Of a stretch of DNA of 64,000 nt, positions 43,587-52,880 are shown piece after piece; position 1 is the first letter of the stretch; the number at the start of each line of letters is the position of its first letter. The DNA comes from Cytophagales bacterium (GTDB lineage Bacteria > Bacteroidota > Bacteroidia > Cytophagales > Cyclobacteriaceae). A model generated the notes under the pieces. That model saw nothing but the letters and a program-made list of their open reading frames with translations, was not told the origin of the DNA and made no database searches. The translations under genes and the position numbers were made by a program. The stretch is from positions 62,001-126,000 of the forward strand of contig JAWPMT010000001.1 in assembly GCA_033344775.1 (NCBI GenBank), written 5' to 3'.

Positions 43587-45008
43587 ATGAGTTTGGAGTT
43601 TAAAAAACATATTGAAGATCATCCGGTACTGAACCTGATCCGTAAAGTATTGGCTGAACATGGCCTGGAAGCCTACGTGATTGGAGGCTATGTGCGGGAC
43701 CTCATCCTGGAGCGCCCTTCCAAAGACATTGATGTCGTATGTGTTGGGAGTGGTATCGATTTAGCGCAGAAGGTAAAAGCGCATTTTGGAGAAGGGGCTT
43801 CTCTGGCAGTCTACAAGAACTTTGGAACTGCTGCCATCAAAACGGAAGACTGGGAAATCGAATTTGTAGGGGCCAGAAAAGAATCTTATCGTGCGGACTC
43901 CAGAAAGCCCATAGTAGAAAATGGCACGTTACAGGACGATCAGAACCGAAGGGATTTCACCATCAATGCGCTGGCCATCAGTTTGAATGAAAAAGACGCA
44001 GGCCAATTGATCGATCCCTTCAATGGGATGCAAGACCTGGAGAGTAAGATCATCAGAACACCATTGAGCCCCGCAGAAACCTTTTCTGATGACCCATTGC
44101 GCATCATGCGCGCAATCCGGTTTGCATCACAGCTCAACTTTGATATCGAAGCAGATACGTTTCAGGGTATCCAGGAGGTGAAAGATCGATTGTCCATCGT
44201 TTCTCAGGAGCGAATCACGGATGAATTGAACAAAATCATATTGAGCCCGGTACCTTCCTACGGTTTCAAATTGCTATTTTCTACGGATATTTTGTCTGGT
44301 TTTTTCCCGGAAATGGCCAAGTTACAAGGTGTAAAGACCCGTGATGGGAAAGGACACAAAGACAATTTTTACCACACCTTGCAGGTATTGGACAACATCA
44401 GTGAAATGACCGATGACCTGTGGTTAAGATGGGCGGCCATTCTGCATGATATCGCCAAGCCCGCAACTCAACGATTTCACAAAAAGGCGGGTTGGACCTT
44501 CCATGGGCATGAAGATATGGGTGCCAAATGGGTGCCTCGCATCTTTAAACGAATGAAATTGCCACTCAACCAGAAGATGAACTATGTGCAAAAGCTCGTG
44601 AAATTGCACTTGAGACCTATTGCCCTGGTGAGTGAAAAAGTGACGGATTCTGCAGTTAGGCGTTTGTTATATGAAGCCGGAGATGACGTAGAAGACCTAA
44701 TGAAACTGTGTAAAGCGGATGTGACTTCCAAAAATCATGATCGTGTACGAAGATACCTCGCCAATTTCAAGAAGGTGGAAGAGAAGATGGTTGAGGTAGA
44801 AGAGAAAGATAAAGTTCGGAACTTTAAGTTGCCAGTATCTGGAGAAATGATCATGGATACCTTTGGTATTGGGCCATCCAGAATAGTAGGTGACATCAAG
44901 AATCAGATCAAAGAAGCTATACTGGAAGGGGAGATCCCTAATCAGGAAGCTCCGGCAAAGGAACTGATGGTCAGGTTGGGCCAGGAAAAAGGTTTAACTG
45001 CCAGGTGA
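43587..45008 (+). CDS. cca: CCA-adding tRNA nucleotidyltransferase with HD domain
   Basis: A 473-residue class II nucleotidyltransferase. The active site is VIGGYVRDLILERPSKDIDVV (G-G-x-x-R-D and DxD, about residues 24-46). The neck/body has RRDFTINALAI and DPLRIMRAIRFASQL. An HD phosphohydrolase domain follows (ILHDIAKPATQRF, about 295-310). It adds or repairs the 3' CCA of tRNA. The frame is open to 43524; the ATG at 43587 fits the family N-terminus (MSLEFKKHIEDHPVLNLI). It matters for the tRNA-like RNA in this window only in that tRNA mimics can be substrates of such enzymes. Confidence 0.93.
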   Translation: MSLEFKKHIEDHPVLNLIRKVLAEHGLEAYVIGGYVRDLILERPSKDIDVVCVGSGIDLAQKVKAHFGEGASLAVYKNFGTAAIKTEDWEIEFVGARKESYRADSRKPIVENGTLQDDQNRRDFTINALAISLNEKDAGQLIDPFNGMQDLESKIIRTPLSPAETFSDDPLRIMRAIRFASQLNFDIEADTFQGIQEVKDRLSIVSQERITDELNKIILSPVPSYGFKLLFSTDILSGFFPEMAKLQGVKTRDGKGHKDNFYHTLQVLDNISEMTDDLWLRWAAILHDIAKPATQRFHKKAGWTFHGHEDMGAKWVPRIFKRMKLPLNQKMNYVQKLVKLHLRPIALVSEKVTDSAVRRLLYEAGDDVEDLMKLCKADVTSKNHDRVRRYLANFKKVEEKMVEVEEKDKVRNFKLPVSGEMIMDTFGIGPSRIVGDIKNQIKEAILEGEIPNQEAPAKELMVRLGQEKGLTAR

Positions 45009-45159
45009 TTTTTGTGAATTTTTAACGTATTGCCACGTGCTCTTTTACAATTCGGCTAAGTTCAAATGAAGCAAGCATGCTATTTTTGGCGCTTGATTTC
45101 CAATAGGATAGATTAATGGTCCTGGTGTTCAAGCCAGGTGGTAGAACAAACATAGAAAC

Positions 45160-45864
45160 ATGAAGAAAGTATTACTAATAGCGTTGGGTTGTGTTACGGC
45201 TTTGATGGTTTTAGCACAGGAGCAGGAACAGCAGAGTGTTCCAGTAGACAGCCTTCCTTTTGATGTGCAGAAGCAAGCGTTCATTTACTCCACAGCAGCA
45301 CGCTACAGTGACCCGATGATCAGCCGAATGGCTCTGTACAATTTATTGGCCTACAATCCGGCGAATACTGCTATCATGGATTCATTGGCACTTTCTTACA
45401 TTGATTATCAGCAATACGCTTCAGCTGTTCTGGTTGCTCAAGATGCATTGAGGATCAATCCTAAGGACATGCTAGCGACCGAAATTGCTGCTGTTGCTTT
45501 TGAAAACCTTGGCCTAGCGGATAGATCGGTTACTTATTACGAGACGCTTAATTTGAATGAGCCAAACATCAATACGCTTTACAAGATCACCTTCCTTCAA
45601 TTTCAGCTCAAGCGGTTTGCTGAGGCCCGTACCAATTGTGATATTTTGATCGGCGATGCAGAAGTAGGCAAGGCTACTTTGTTTTTCCAGAAAAATCAAA
45701 ACGAGAACCAGGAAGTACCCATGGTCGCTGGTATCTATCGTCTAAAAGCGATGGTAGAAGAAGAAGCCGGCAATGTGGACCAGGCCCGTGCCAACTACAA
45801 TAAGGCGCTGGAAATCGCACCGGATTTCGTATTGCCTAAACTGCAGTTAGAGAAATTAAACTAA
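45160..45864 (+). CDS. secreted TPR-repeat protein
   Basis: A 234-residue protein with a signal peptide (about 1-20, ending MVLAQ). Tetratricopeptide-like repeats follow: ASAVLVAQDALRINPKD, AAVAFENLGLADRSVTYYETLNL and a last pair DQARANYNKALEIAPDFVLPKL. Probably periplasmic, partner unknown. It converges with the SRPBCC gene; the last 9 bases overlap. Confidence 0.8.
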   Translation: MKKVLLIALGCVTALMVLAQEQEQQSVPVDSLPFDVQKQAFIYSTAARYSDPMISRMALYNLLAYNPANTAIMDSLALSYIDYQQYASAVLVAQDALRINPKDMLATEIAAVAFENLGLADRSVTYYETLNLNEPNINTLYKITFLQFQLKRFAEARTNCDILIGDAEVGKATLFFQKNQNENQEVPMVAGIYRLKAMVEEEAGNVDQARANYNKALEIAPDFVLPKLQLEKLN

Positions 45865-46326
45865 AGCACTTTCCGTGTTTTTCTCAGCAACTTGTTTCAG
45901 TTGGTCCAACCAGCTAAGCAGGTTGCTGTGTACTTTTCGGTGACCCATAAACAAAAACAACAAAAAGCCTTTATAGCATTCTTCAACAGAAACAACTGTC
46001 TGATTAGCATCCGTAGGATCCAATGACCAGGCATAAATAGATTTTATCCAGCCGGAATAACCGATCCAGGACAATGACGAAGGTTTGTCATCCTTCATAA
46101 AAGTGGATTGGAACTTTCTCCCGTCATAACGCCAGGAGAACTGCTTACCATCTTCATTAAGATCAACTCCCGATATGTTTTTGTTCCATTCCGGCCATTT
46201 GGTGACGTCATGTATGAAGGACCAAACTTCATTAATCGGAGCGTTAATCACAATGGATTGTCGATCGGTCAGATCTGCATTCTCATCGATCCGACCTTCA
46301 GCAGCATACTTTTTAAATCTATTCAT
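45856..46326 (-). CDS. SRPBCC-fold lipid/ligand-binding protein
   Basis: A 156-residue protein of the START/SRPBCC (polyketide cyclase-like) fold. The signature SIVINAPINEVWSFIHDVTKWPEWNKNI (about 25-52) marks the first strand and helices, and the last helix is KVHSNLLSWLDQLKQVAEK. Members bind hydrophobic ligands or catalyse simple reactions; the ligand is unknown. Single gene, convergent with the TPR gene. Confidence 0.8.
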   Translation of the reverse strand: MNRFKKYAAEGRIDENADLTDRQSIVINAPINEVWSFIHDVTKWPEWNKNISGVDLNEDGKQFSWRYDGRKFQSTFMKDDKPSSLSWIGYSGWIKSIYAWSLDPTDANQTVVSVEECYKGFLLFLFMGHRKVHSNLLSWLDQLKQVAEKNTESALV

Positions 46327-46499
46327 GGCTAAGCGTGGTGTTGAAGTAAACTTATGAATTTCTGATGAATTATAAGGTAAAAGAATGGGTGCTGTAATGC
46401 GCTATTTATTGGGGTTATTGGCTAATGTTGAGAGGACCACTTGAAAATTCTACGGAACGAAGGAGTTCTTTGGAATTTTCACCACATTGGAAGCAATTT

Positions 46500-46666
46500 C
46501 GTTTAGTTAAGGCTCGTCACTGCGAGCATGCGATCGGACCACCGAAGCAGCAGTCTATTTCATATTTGCGTTATAAAAGTATATTTGAGATTTCCGCTTC
46601 GGTGTTGACCGACCAGACGGTCCGATTCATTTTTTGCAATGACGATATTCTTCTCTTAACTAAACG
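46500..46666. repeat. 167-base nested palindrome, possible MITE or REP-like element
   Basis: CGTTTAGTTAAG (46500-46511) and CTTAACTAAACG (46655-46666) are perfect 12-base terminal inverted repeats. Inside are ATCGGACC with GGTCCGAT, CACCGAAGC with GCTTCGGTG, and GTCACTGCGAG near one end opposite GCAATGACG near the other. No believable coding frame covers it. This is most of the 370-base gap 46327-46696. The flanks show only A/T-rich DNA. Confidence 0.6.
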
Positions 46667-46696
46667 ATATTAAGCTTGAATTTAAGCTAACCTACT

Positions 46697-47602
46697 ATGC
46701 GTATTTATTTAATTCAATTTTTTATGCTTGGTCTAATACTTTCAAGTTGTAAATCATCCATACCTGAAGGACCCGAAATCTGCACGGAAGTGAACTTACT
46801 CTATCTATCCAAAGCTTCTGGTAATTTTGATATCTACAAAAATGACCTGAAAGGCCAGGAGACACAACTGACCACTAACCCGAGCTGGGACTGGGCGCCA
46901 AGATGGGTAACTGCTTCACAATCTTTGATTTACAATGCATATGAGAATGATACCTTCAAGATCCAAATGATGGAGCTAGATGGGAAATTCATAAGCACTT
47001 TAAATGAATTTGATGACTACAACGTGTCTTCGGACGGCCAATGGGTAATTGCTCAGGTTAAAGTAGGGGATTTCTCCAGGTTGGTGATCACAGATTCGTT
47101 TGGAAGTGATTCCGTTGCAATTACAGGAGCAGATAGTTACAATGGTCGTGCAGTATGGTCACCGGACGCCAGTCAACTCATTTATATTTCGGACCGAGAT
47201 GGTAACAATGAAGTGTATCACTACGATAGGAATTCAGCGCTTACTACCCGATTGACGGAAAACGAAACCGTTGAAAAATACCTTACCTGGGCGCCTGATA
47301 ACAAAAGAATAGCTTATACAACTGAATATTACGAAGAAGGGAAACCCGATCGTAATGATGTCTTTGTCCTGGACTTGTCGACTAAGGAGGTCATCCAGAT
47401 CACTGATAATCCTTATGAAGACAGTGAAATTGCCTGGTCTCCTCTGGGTGATAAAATTGCTTTTCACTCTAAAAGAGATAGTATTGATCATATTTTTCTC
47501 ATGAATTCAGATGGAACAGGCGTTGAACAAGTCACGACCGCCCAGACCTATCATGGCGAACCCGCATGGGCGTATTGGGAGGTCGATTGTGAAAAGAAAT
47601 AA
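46697..47602 (+). CDS. TolB-like beta-propeller lipoprotein
   Basis: A 301-residue protein with a lipoprotein signal peptide (lipobox LSSC at about residues 14-17). Four or more WD40/PD40-like propeller blades follow, for example AVWSPDASQLIYISDRDGNNEVYHYD and IAWSPLGDKIAFHSKRDSIDHIFLMNSDG. The blades match the TolB/DPP-IV-like N-terminal repeat. It would be anchored to a membrane and bind a protein or sugar; no Tol-Pal genes are adjacent. Function unknown. Confidence 0.85.
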   Translation: MRIYLIQFFMLGLILSSCKSSIPEGPEICTEVNLLYLSKASGNFDIYKNDLKGQETQLTTNPSWDWAPRWVTASQSLIYNAYENDTFKIQMMELDGKFISTLNEFDDYNVSSDGQWVIAQVKVGDFSRLVITDSFGSDSVAITGADSYNGRAVWSPDASQLIYISDRDGNNEVYHYDRNSALTTRLTENETVEKYLTWAPDNKRIAYTTEYYEEGKPDRNDVFVLDLSTKEVIQITDNPYEDSEIAWSPLGDKIAFHSKRDSIDHIFLMNSDGTGVEQVTTAQTYHGEPAWAYWEVDCEKK

Positions 47603-47777
47603 GTCAAAATCATCGGGAGAATACTTGTGAGAATAAGTAAGTACTTCCTGTTTCCTTAGATAAAGGCATCGTAATTACTTTTCTCTACAATGGTTTGAAG
47701 TGTCCTTGATTTTTTGTTACTTGTAAATAAGAAGGTGAATTTTTATAAACACCTGCAGTTTACAACCATACCTAGAC

Positions 47778-49841
47778 ATGAGTAGCAAAAAGTCACTGAG
47801 CCGATATCAGCAAGTGAAGCTGATTTTAGGAAAAGCGCAAGGAGATGGCGAATGTCCTGATTACGATGGATACGGACAATTTTGGAATCGGCCATATCAG
47901 GAGTTTATCAACATGAAACTCTATGGCGTCAGGATGATTGTCCTGTCAGACGGCAATAATAAGGAGAGTACATCTTCAACAACAAGCAGTCATTCATGTT
48001 GCCATGATGAAACCCCTGAACAAGAAACCAGTGGAGGTTGCTGCGGCAGTTCCTCTGTTACCTCAGCTAATTACGGTGATAGTGCTGCCTCCGGACTGAT
48101 CAAAGGATTAAAAGGACAGTTTCCGTTTGATGGTACGCAATTCCCTAAACTTATGTGGAACAGTACCGAGGTTGTATCCGCCACGGACATTAAATTCATA
48201 GCCGATTGGATTGATGCAGGATGCCCAGAAGAAGATTCCTCGCACGATGAAATGATGCGGAAGCGTCATGAACTGTCTACTGGTGCGGCTTCTTTTAAGG
48301 TAAATTCCAGTGGAACAAATAAAGAACGAAGGTCCAAAGGTCATCTTGCTCAACGCATCAATGTAGAAGAGCTTTCAGAAGAAGAATTAACTGCTTATCG
48401 AAATGCCCTGAGAGTAGTTAGGTCGCGGCCAGAGCAAGACAGACGTTCCTTTGAGTTTTGGGCCAGGGTGCATGGAAATTCTTGCCAGCACGGATGGGAA
48501 AAGTTTTTGCCATGGCATCGTTGCCAGATGTATGAAATGGAACAGCTGCTGCAGGATGAAGACGATGCGGTTGCTTTGCATTATTGGCAATGGTCAAATA
48601 AGGCCTATTTGGATAAAAAGACGGGTAATTACAACATCCCTGAGGCCTATCATCTTTGGATCACAGAAGATGCGATTCAGGCCCTGGAAGGGACAGACTT
48701 TCCGGATAACCTTGCGGATGCACTTCGCAAGCATATTGGAACGAAGTTTCAAATGCTCGATGACCTGTGTTATGAAGCCTTTTATAAAATCGAAAAGGAT
48801 AATTACTACAAGGTGATCAAACCGTGGAAACAGCAGATATACGACTTGTTGCAAGACATCAATCCCATGTGGTATCCTTTCAGGTATCCAATGAAAACCA
48901 GCTACGATCATGTGAAGCGTAAGGACATCAATAAGATGCCAACACTGGTGGATTTTAATCATCACTATCCGACAAAGACTGATATTCAACAGATTCTGGC
49001 GGTATCAACTTTTCAGCAATTTGGAGGGGGAGATGCTTATAATGAATCGTTTGGCGTTCTGGACATGGATCCTCACAATACCATTCACATTTGGTCAGGT
49101 GGGTTCAACCCCAATTATGAAAAGGGTGTCAATGATCCACTCGAACCCAAGATGGGGGACATGTTGAATAACCTCACTGCGGGATTTGATCCGATCTTCT
49201 ACGCACACCATAGCAATGTCGATCGACTTTGGTGGTTGTGGCAACAAAGACATCCGGGTCAGGTGCCAGATGATGGAAATAGTGTAATGGTGCCGTTTAA
49301 TTACCTGGTGCGTGAAACGTATAATATCAAGCGATTCGGATATGAATATGTTCGTACAGGACATTATGTCAATACAGATAGCAATTTGCAGATATCCAAA
49401 TTCAAATCAGACGATGTTGGGGCAACAGCCACAGCATTGGAAAATTACCATCAGGTAGAATTGAAGATCATCAATGTGGTTCAACCAAATCAATCGTTGA
49501 TCGTCAAAGTATTCCTGAACCTTAAGGATCCAGAACCAGGAGATCGAGATAAGTTTCCCGATAACTATGTAGGAAGTTTTGTGCTTTTCGGGCATGGCGA
49601 GTGCATAGGCACCGCTGGACACTGTGATCCACCGCCAAAGTCGCGAAGAACGAATGATGTCCGGGAGCGACATCACAATACACCCTGGAATTACCGATTT
49701 GATGTAACGAATTGTGTCAACAAGCTGATCGCATCAGGTGCGAAAGATTTCCATGTGAATTTGCTAGTTCAGGACACAGATGGCGAGATCCTGGACGATA
49801 AATTGAGGATGGAAGCCATTTCACTGGATTTCATCGATTAA
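47778..49841 (+). CDS. tyrosinase-family copper oxidase with Cys-rich N-terminal extension
   Basis: A 687-residue type 3 copper protein. CuA ligands include H232, H238 and H247 (HGNSCQHGWEKFLPWHR), with a Cys-x-His pair at 236-238 like the thioether Cys-His of fungal tyrosinases. CuB ligands include H433 and H437 (HNTIH) and H477 in FYAHHSNVDRLWWLW. A beta-rich C-terminal domain (about 540-687) resembles that of plant polyphenol oxidases. The first 190 residues are unusual: a Ser/Cys/His-rich stretch (HSCCHDETPEQETSGGCCG) that could bind copper, then a region ending WIDAGCPEED that recalls cytochrome-c-like repeats without a CxxCH. No signal peptide. It is first in a five-gene operon with a LodA-like oxidase. 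Confidence 0.9.
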   Translation: MSSKKSLSRYQQVKLILGKAQGDGECPDYDGYGQFWNRPYQEFINMKLYGVRMIVLSDGNNKESTSSTTSSHSCCHDETPEQETSGGCCGSSSVTSANYGDSAASGLIKGLKGQFPFDGTQFPKLMWNSTEVVSATDIKFIADWIDAGCPEEDSSHDEMMRKRHELSTGAASFKVNSSGTNKERRSKGHLAQRINVEELSEEELTAYRNALRVVRSRPEQDRRSFEFWARVHGNSCQHGWEKFLPWHRCQMYEMEQLLQDEDDAVALHYWQWSNKAYLDKKTGNYNIPEAYHLWITEDAIQALEGTDFPDNLADALRKHIGTKFQMLDDLCYEAFYKIEKDNYYKVIKPWKQQIYDLLQDINPMWYPFRYPMKTSYDHVKRKDINKMPTLVDFNHHYPTKTDIQQILAVSTFQQFGGGDAYNESFGVLDMDPHNTIHIWSGGFNPNYEKGVNDPLEPKMGDMLNNLTAGFDPIFYAHHSNVDRLWWLWQQRHPGQVPDDGNSVMVPFNYLVRETYNIKRFGYEYVRTGHYVNTDSNLQISKFKSDDVGATATALENYHQVELKIINVVQPNQSLIVKVFLNLKDPEPGDRDKFPDNYVGSFVLFGHGECIGTAGHCDPPPKSRRTNDVRERHHNTPWNYRFDVTNCVNKLIASGAKDFHVNLLVQDTDGEILDDKLRMEAISLDFID

Positions 49842-49854
49842 TTCTTTTCTTGAT

Positions 49855-50706
49855 ATGAAATCTGAAAACAAGAAAAGTACCCATAAGGGTAAGAAAGACG
49901 GTAAACGAATAGGTATCATCCTGTATCCTTCTTTTGATACCCTGGATGTAATTGGCGCTCATCAGGTATTCCATTATGCTTGTAGTTTTCATGATGATTC
50001 CGAGGTACTATTGATTGGTCCTGGTGAAGAAGACATGTTACTTCCTCAGATGGAACCCTATCGGGAATCCACTGCCAAACGCCTGGTGATCAGTGGCGAA
50101 GGCCTGAAACTTGAGATGGACATTACCTATCAGGACTATCTGAATGCTAAAGATAAGTATGCCCTGGATGTTGTTTACGTGCCCGGAGCCATGAAGACCT
50201 ACCTGCCTTTATACTTTTCAGAAACCAGGGAATACAACAGTTTCTTCAGATTACTGGAAAAGGCACAAAAAGAAGTTGAGATCATCGCGTCGGTTTGTAC
50301 TGGAGCATTACTGCTGGGCACGGCGGGACTGTTAGCGGGCAGAAGAGTGACCACACATTGGCAAGTGGCCAATTTATTACGGCAGTTTCCTGAGGTAACT
50401 GTAGCCGCTGAATTTCCAAGATTTGTGGTAGATGAAAGTGTCGTGACGGGAGGGGGTATTTCATCAACCATCGACGAGGCGTTAGCTATTTCGACCATGA
50501 TCTTTGATCAGGAAACTGCAGAAAAAGCACAGTTGATCATGCAGTATAACCCAGATCCACCGGTACAATCCGGAGACCCGGGGGTAGCCAGTCCCAAAAT
50601 CATGTTTGAAACAAGCAAGCAGAAGAAGGGCAAATACAAGCCTGGCTTCTATGACATAAATGATACCACCTTTCTCTATTACCTTGAAAACCAACGCATA
50701 CCATGA
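49855..50706 (+). CDS. DJ-1/PfpI-family protein, isonitrile hydratase-like
   Basis: A 283-residue protein with a DJ-1/PfpI domain (about 18-225): RIGIILYPSFDTLDVIGAHQVF, the nucleophile Cys148 in IASVCTGALLLGTAGLL, and the neighbouring His in TTHWQVANLL. The Cys-Thr pair and GLLAGRRVTTHW match the isonitrile hydratase/GlxA-like subgroup rather than chaperone DJ-1. A C-terminal extension of about 55 residues is unusual. It starts 14 bases after the tyrosinase and overlaps the LodA-like gene by ATGA, so it belongs to that operon. The reaction here is unknown. Confidence 0.85.
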   Translation: MKSENKKSTHKGKKDGKRIGIILYPSFDTLDVIGAHQVFHYACSFHDDSEVLLIGPGEEDMLLPQMEPYRESTAKRLVISGEGLKLEMDITYQDYLNAKDKYALDVVYVPGAMKTYLPLYFSETREYNSFFRLLEKAQKEVEIIASVCTGALLLGTAGLLAGRRVTTHWQVANLLRQFPEVTVAAEFPRFVVDESVVTGGGISSTIDEALAISTMIFDQETAEKAQLIMQYNPDPPVQSGDPGVASPKIMFETSKQKKGKYKPGFYDINDTTFLYYLENQRIP

Positions 50707-52880
50707 ACAATAAACTGAGTACAAAGTACAGGATTCATCCCGCTATTGGCATAGCACGTGTTGGAAACAGTCCCGATGACTTTTACTTGTCTCCGGAGAA
50801 ATTGGAAGACTTACCGATTGCGTGTACATGGAATGGAACTCCAATAAAAGAGAACGACGACTATCGTCGTGTTACCGAATTTAAAGACAATAAACAGCGC
50901 GTCAAAAAGCAGGCCGCCCGTTTCTCAATATGGGTTTACGACGATGAAAACCCTAAAGGCAGACCTTTGAAACCAGGGGATAAGATCATTGGAGTAGGGA
51001 GTAGTGGTACATTGGTAGATATTGAATGGACGGTATGGTTGGCCAATAAAAAAGCTTCCTGGTATCAGTTTGATCAATTGGAAGGTGAACATGGATATGC
51101 CAAAGACCATGCGTTACGCAATGCGTCAATTACTGATGAAGATGAGCGTACTAAATTATTGATCATTGATCCGGGACCACAATCCATCAATTGTACGAAG
51201 TATACTGAAGCGGAATTTACGAAGGGGAAAAACCCGAATTATGCGCAGACCTTCCCACCGGAACTGCATCCGAATAACATTGATACACTGGGGAAGATCA
51301 TGACCAATGACGACAATGAATTGATTGTGCTTGGTGGAGAAGGCAATTCTGGCAGCTTTCTGAATGGTCCGGGAGAGCCAAAGATCGAAGCATACGCCAA
51401 TAATGATGGTTGGTTCGACGATACTTCGGATGGTCCTGTTTATGCGAAGCTAATTTTTGCAGATGAGAAGGACAATCAATATAGATATGCGGCGGTAGAG
51501 GATCCGAGCTGGGTCATCGTAGGATACCCCAGGTTTGTACCGCAGATTGCGGATATGATTACGATGGAAGATGTGCTGGAGGATTTAAATGTACAGCAAT
51601 TTGCCTCCAATCAGTTCTTTTATGGCATTGCACCATTTGATGGCTCGCAAAACATTGACCCCTCTAAGCCGAAGCAATTAGAAAACTGGCGAATCAATCC
51701 GCGAAAACGCTTCAACCCTGATTATTACCCTTATTTCTATCGGGACATCTGGCCAATCTTGAAACGGCCGAATCAGATGCAATGGGTAACTAATATCTTG
51801 ATGGCTTCCAATTTGCCTCACTTTCAGGGACCCAGGGGAACGTTTGATGAAAGCATCCTGAGCGTGCCGCCTAAGTCTGAGCCAGATCCTGAACTTCAGG
51901 CAAGAAATGCCATGTATCGCCAAAGGATCTATAAGATGCTTCGCCAACCTGAGGAGAAGAATCTTTTCAGGAATAAGAACAATCCCGACAACCAGAATTA
52001 CAATTATTTATTGATGCCACTGCTGGCCGGCGATAATCCGATTACCAATACGGTTCCATCGAAGTTTTTGGCCCTTACGGAAACTCAACTGTTTATTTTG
52101 AAACAATGGGCGGATGGTAAGTTCATCAATGAAAATGAGGAATTGATCTCGCAGCAAATTCAGGATGAAACGGCTGCTGAAAGAATTGATCGCGGTGTGA
52201 TCAGCAACATCATTGGCGGGGCTTTTTGTCCGGGCGGAGAAGTGTCGTGGATCATACGGAATCCGGCAATCTACAGTAAAGCCTGGCGCATCAATGCTAA
52301 TCCGGATTTCATTCCCGGTATGGATAATGCCACAGCAGGAGACACACCTGGGGTTCAAGCTTACAATCATCCCGATAATCTCAGTCTCACAACGGACTTC
52401 TCCAAAGGGCTGGAGCCTGGAGATATGACGAAAATGAGCGCATTACCCTGGCAGGCGGATTTTAATGAGTGCAGTATGCAGACCATTAATGTCACTTTTC
52501 AGGAATGGAACAAAATCAATGCGGATGATCCGAATGATCCATTTTTACAGAAATACGAAGAGTCATTTGAGGTACTTTGGTGGCCATCTCATCGGCCAAT
52601 GCAGGTTTATAAGTGGATCACCGACAAGAATGGCAACAATGTCATCAAGAACGGTAGTAAAGCCCGTGCGCAGGTAGACTGGGCGAGAGGTATTCCACAG
52701 ACTTACGAAGGAGATCTTAAAATGGTGACCGCCTGGAAAGATTTGGGCTTTGTTTTGCAGGGCACGGATGGTAGTGGAAACGTGATCTATACTGAGCAGG
52801 AGAGAAATTTTGATCATACACTAACCGACCAGTATGCCGGAAACCCACCAGCATCTTCCAAGAAAAAATCGAAAAAATGA
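50703..52880 (+). CDS. LodA/GoxA-like quinoprotein amino-acid oxidase
   Basis: A 725-residue protein of the LodA family (L-lysine epsilon-oxidase, glycine oxidase). It opens with the family signature YRIHPAIGIARVGNSPDDFYL. The two residues expected to form cysteine tryptophylquinone are present: Cys509 in GGAFCPGGEVSW and Trp583 in LPWQADFNECS, 74 residues apart (65 in LodA, as I recall). It should oxidise an amino acid with release of hydrogen peroxide, ammonia and an aldehyde or oxo acid; the substrate is not readable. LodA-type proteins need a partner flavoprotein for cofactor formation, and one is encoded two genes later. The start overlaps the PfpI gene (ATGA). No signal peptide is visible, as in other family members. 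Confidence 0.92.
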   Translation: MNNKLSTKYRIHPAIGIARVGNSPDDFYLSPEKLEDLPIACTWNGTPIKENDDYRRVTEFKDNKQRVKKQAARFSIWVYDDENPKGRPLKPGDKIIGVGSSGTLVDIEWTVWLANKKASWYQFDQLEGEHGYAKDHALRNASITDEDERTKLLIIDPGPQSINCTKYTEAEFTKGKNPNYAQTFPPELHPNNIDTLGKIMTNDDNELIVLGGEGNSGSFLNGPGEPKIEAYANNDGWFDDTSDGPVYAKLIFADEKDNQYRYAAVEDPSWVIVGYPRFVPQIADMITMEDVLEDLNVQQFASNQFFYGIAPFDGSQNIDPSKPKQLENWRINPRKRFNPDYYPYFYRDIWPILKRPNQMQWVTNILMASNLPHFQGPRGTFDESILSVPPKSEPDPELQARNAMYRQRIYKMLRQPEEKNLFRNKNNPDNQNYNYLLMPLLAGDNPITNTVPSKFLALTETQLFILKQWADGKFINENEELISQQIQDETAAERIDRGVISNIIGGAFCPGGEVSWIIRNPAIYSKAWRINANPDFIPGMDNATAGDTPGVQAYNHPDNLSLTTDFSKGLEPGDMTKMSALPWQADFNECSMQTINVTFQEWNKINADDPNDPFLQKYEESFEVLWWPSHRPMQVYKWITDKNGNNVIKNGSKARAQVDWARGIPQTYEGDLKMVTAWKDLGFVLQGTDGSGNVIYTEQERNFDHTLTDQYAGNPPASSKKKSKK

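Noticed and set aside
45118-45142. A hairpin with GTTCAAG that looks like a T-arm
   Set aside because: The loop has eight bases and no other tRNA arm is near it.
46425-46673. A short plus-strand frame of 82 codons
   Set aside because: It lies mostly inside the palindromic element 46500-46666 and its translation looks random.
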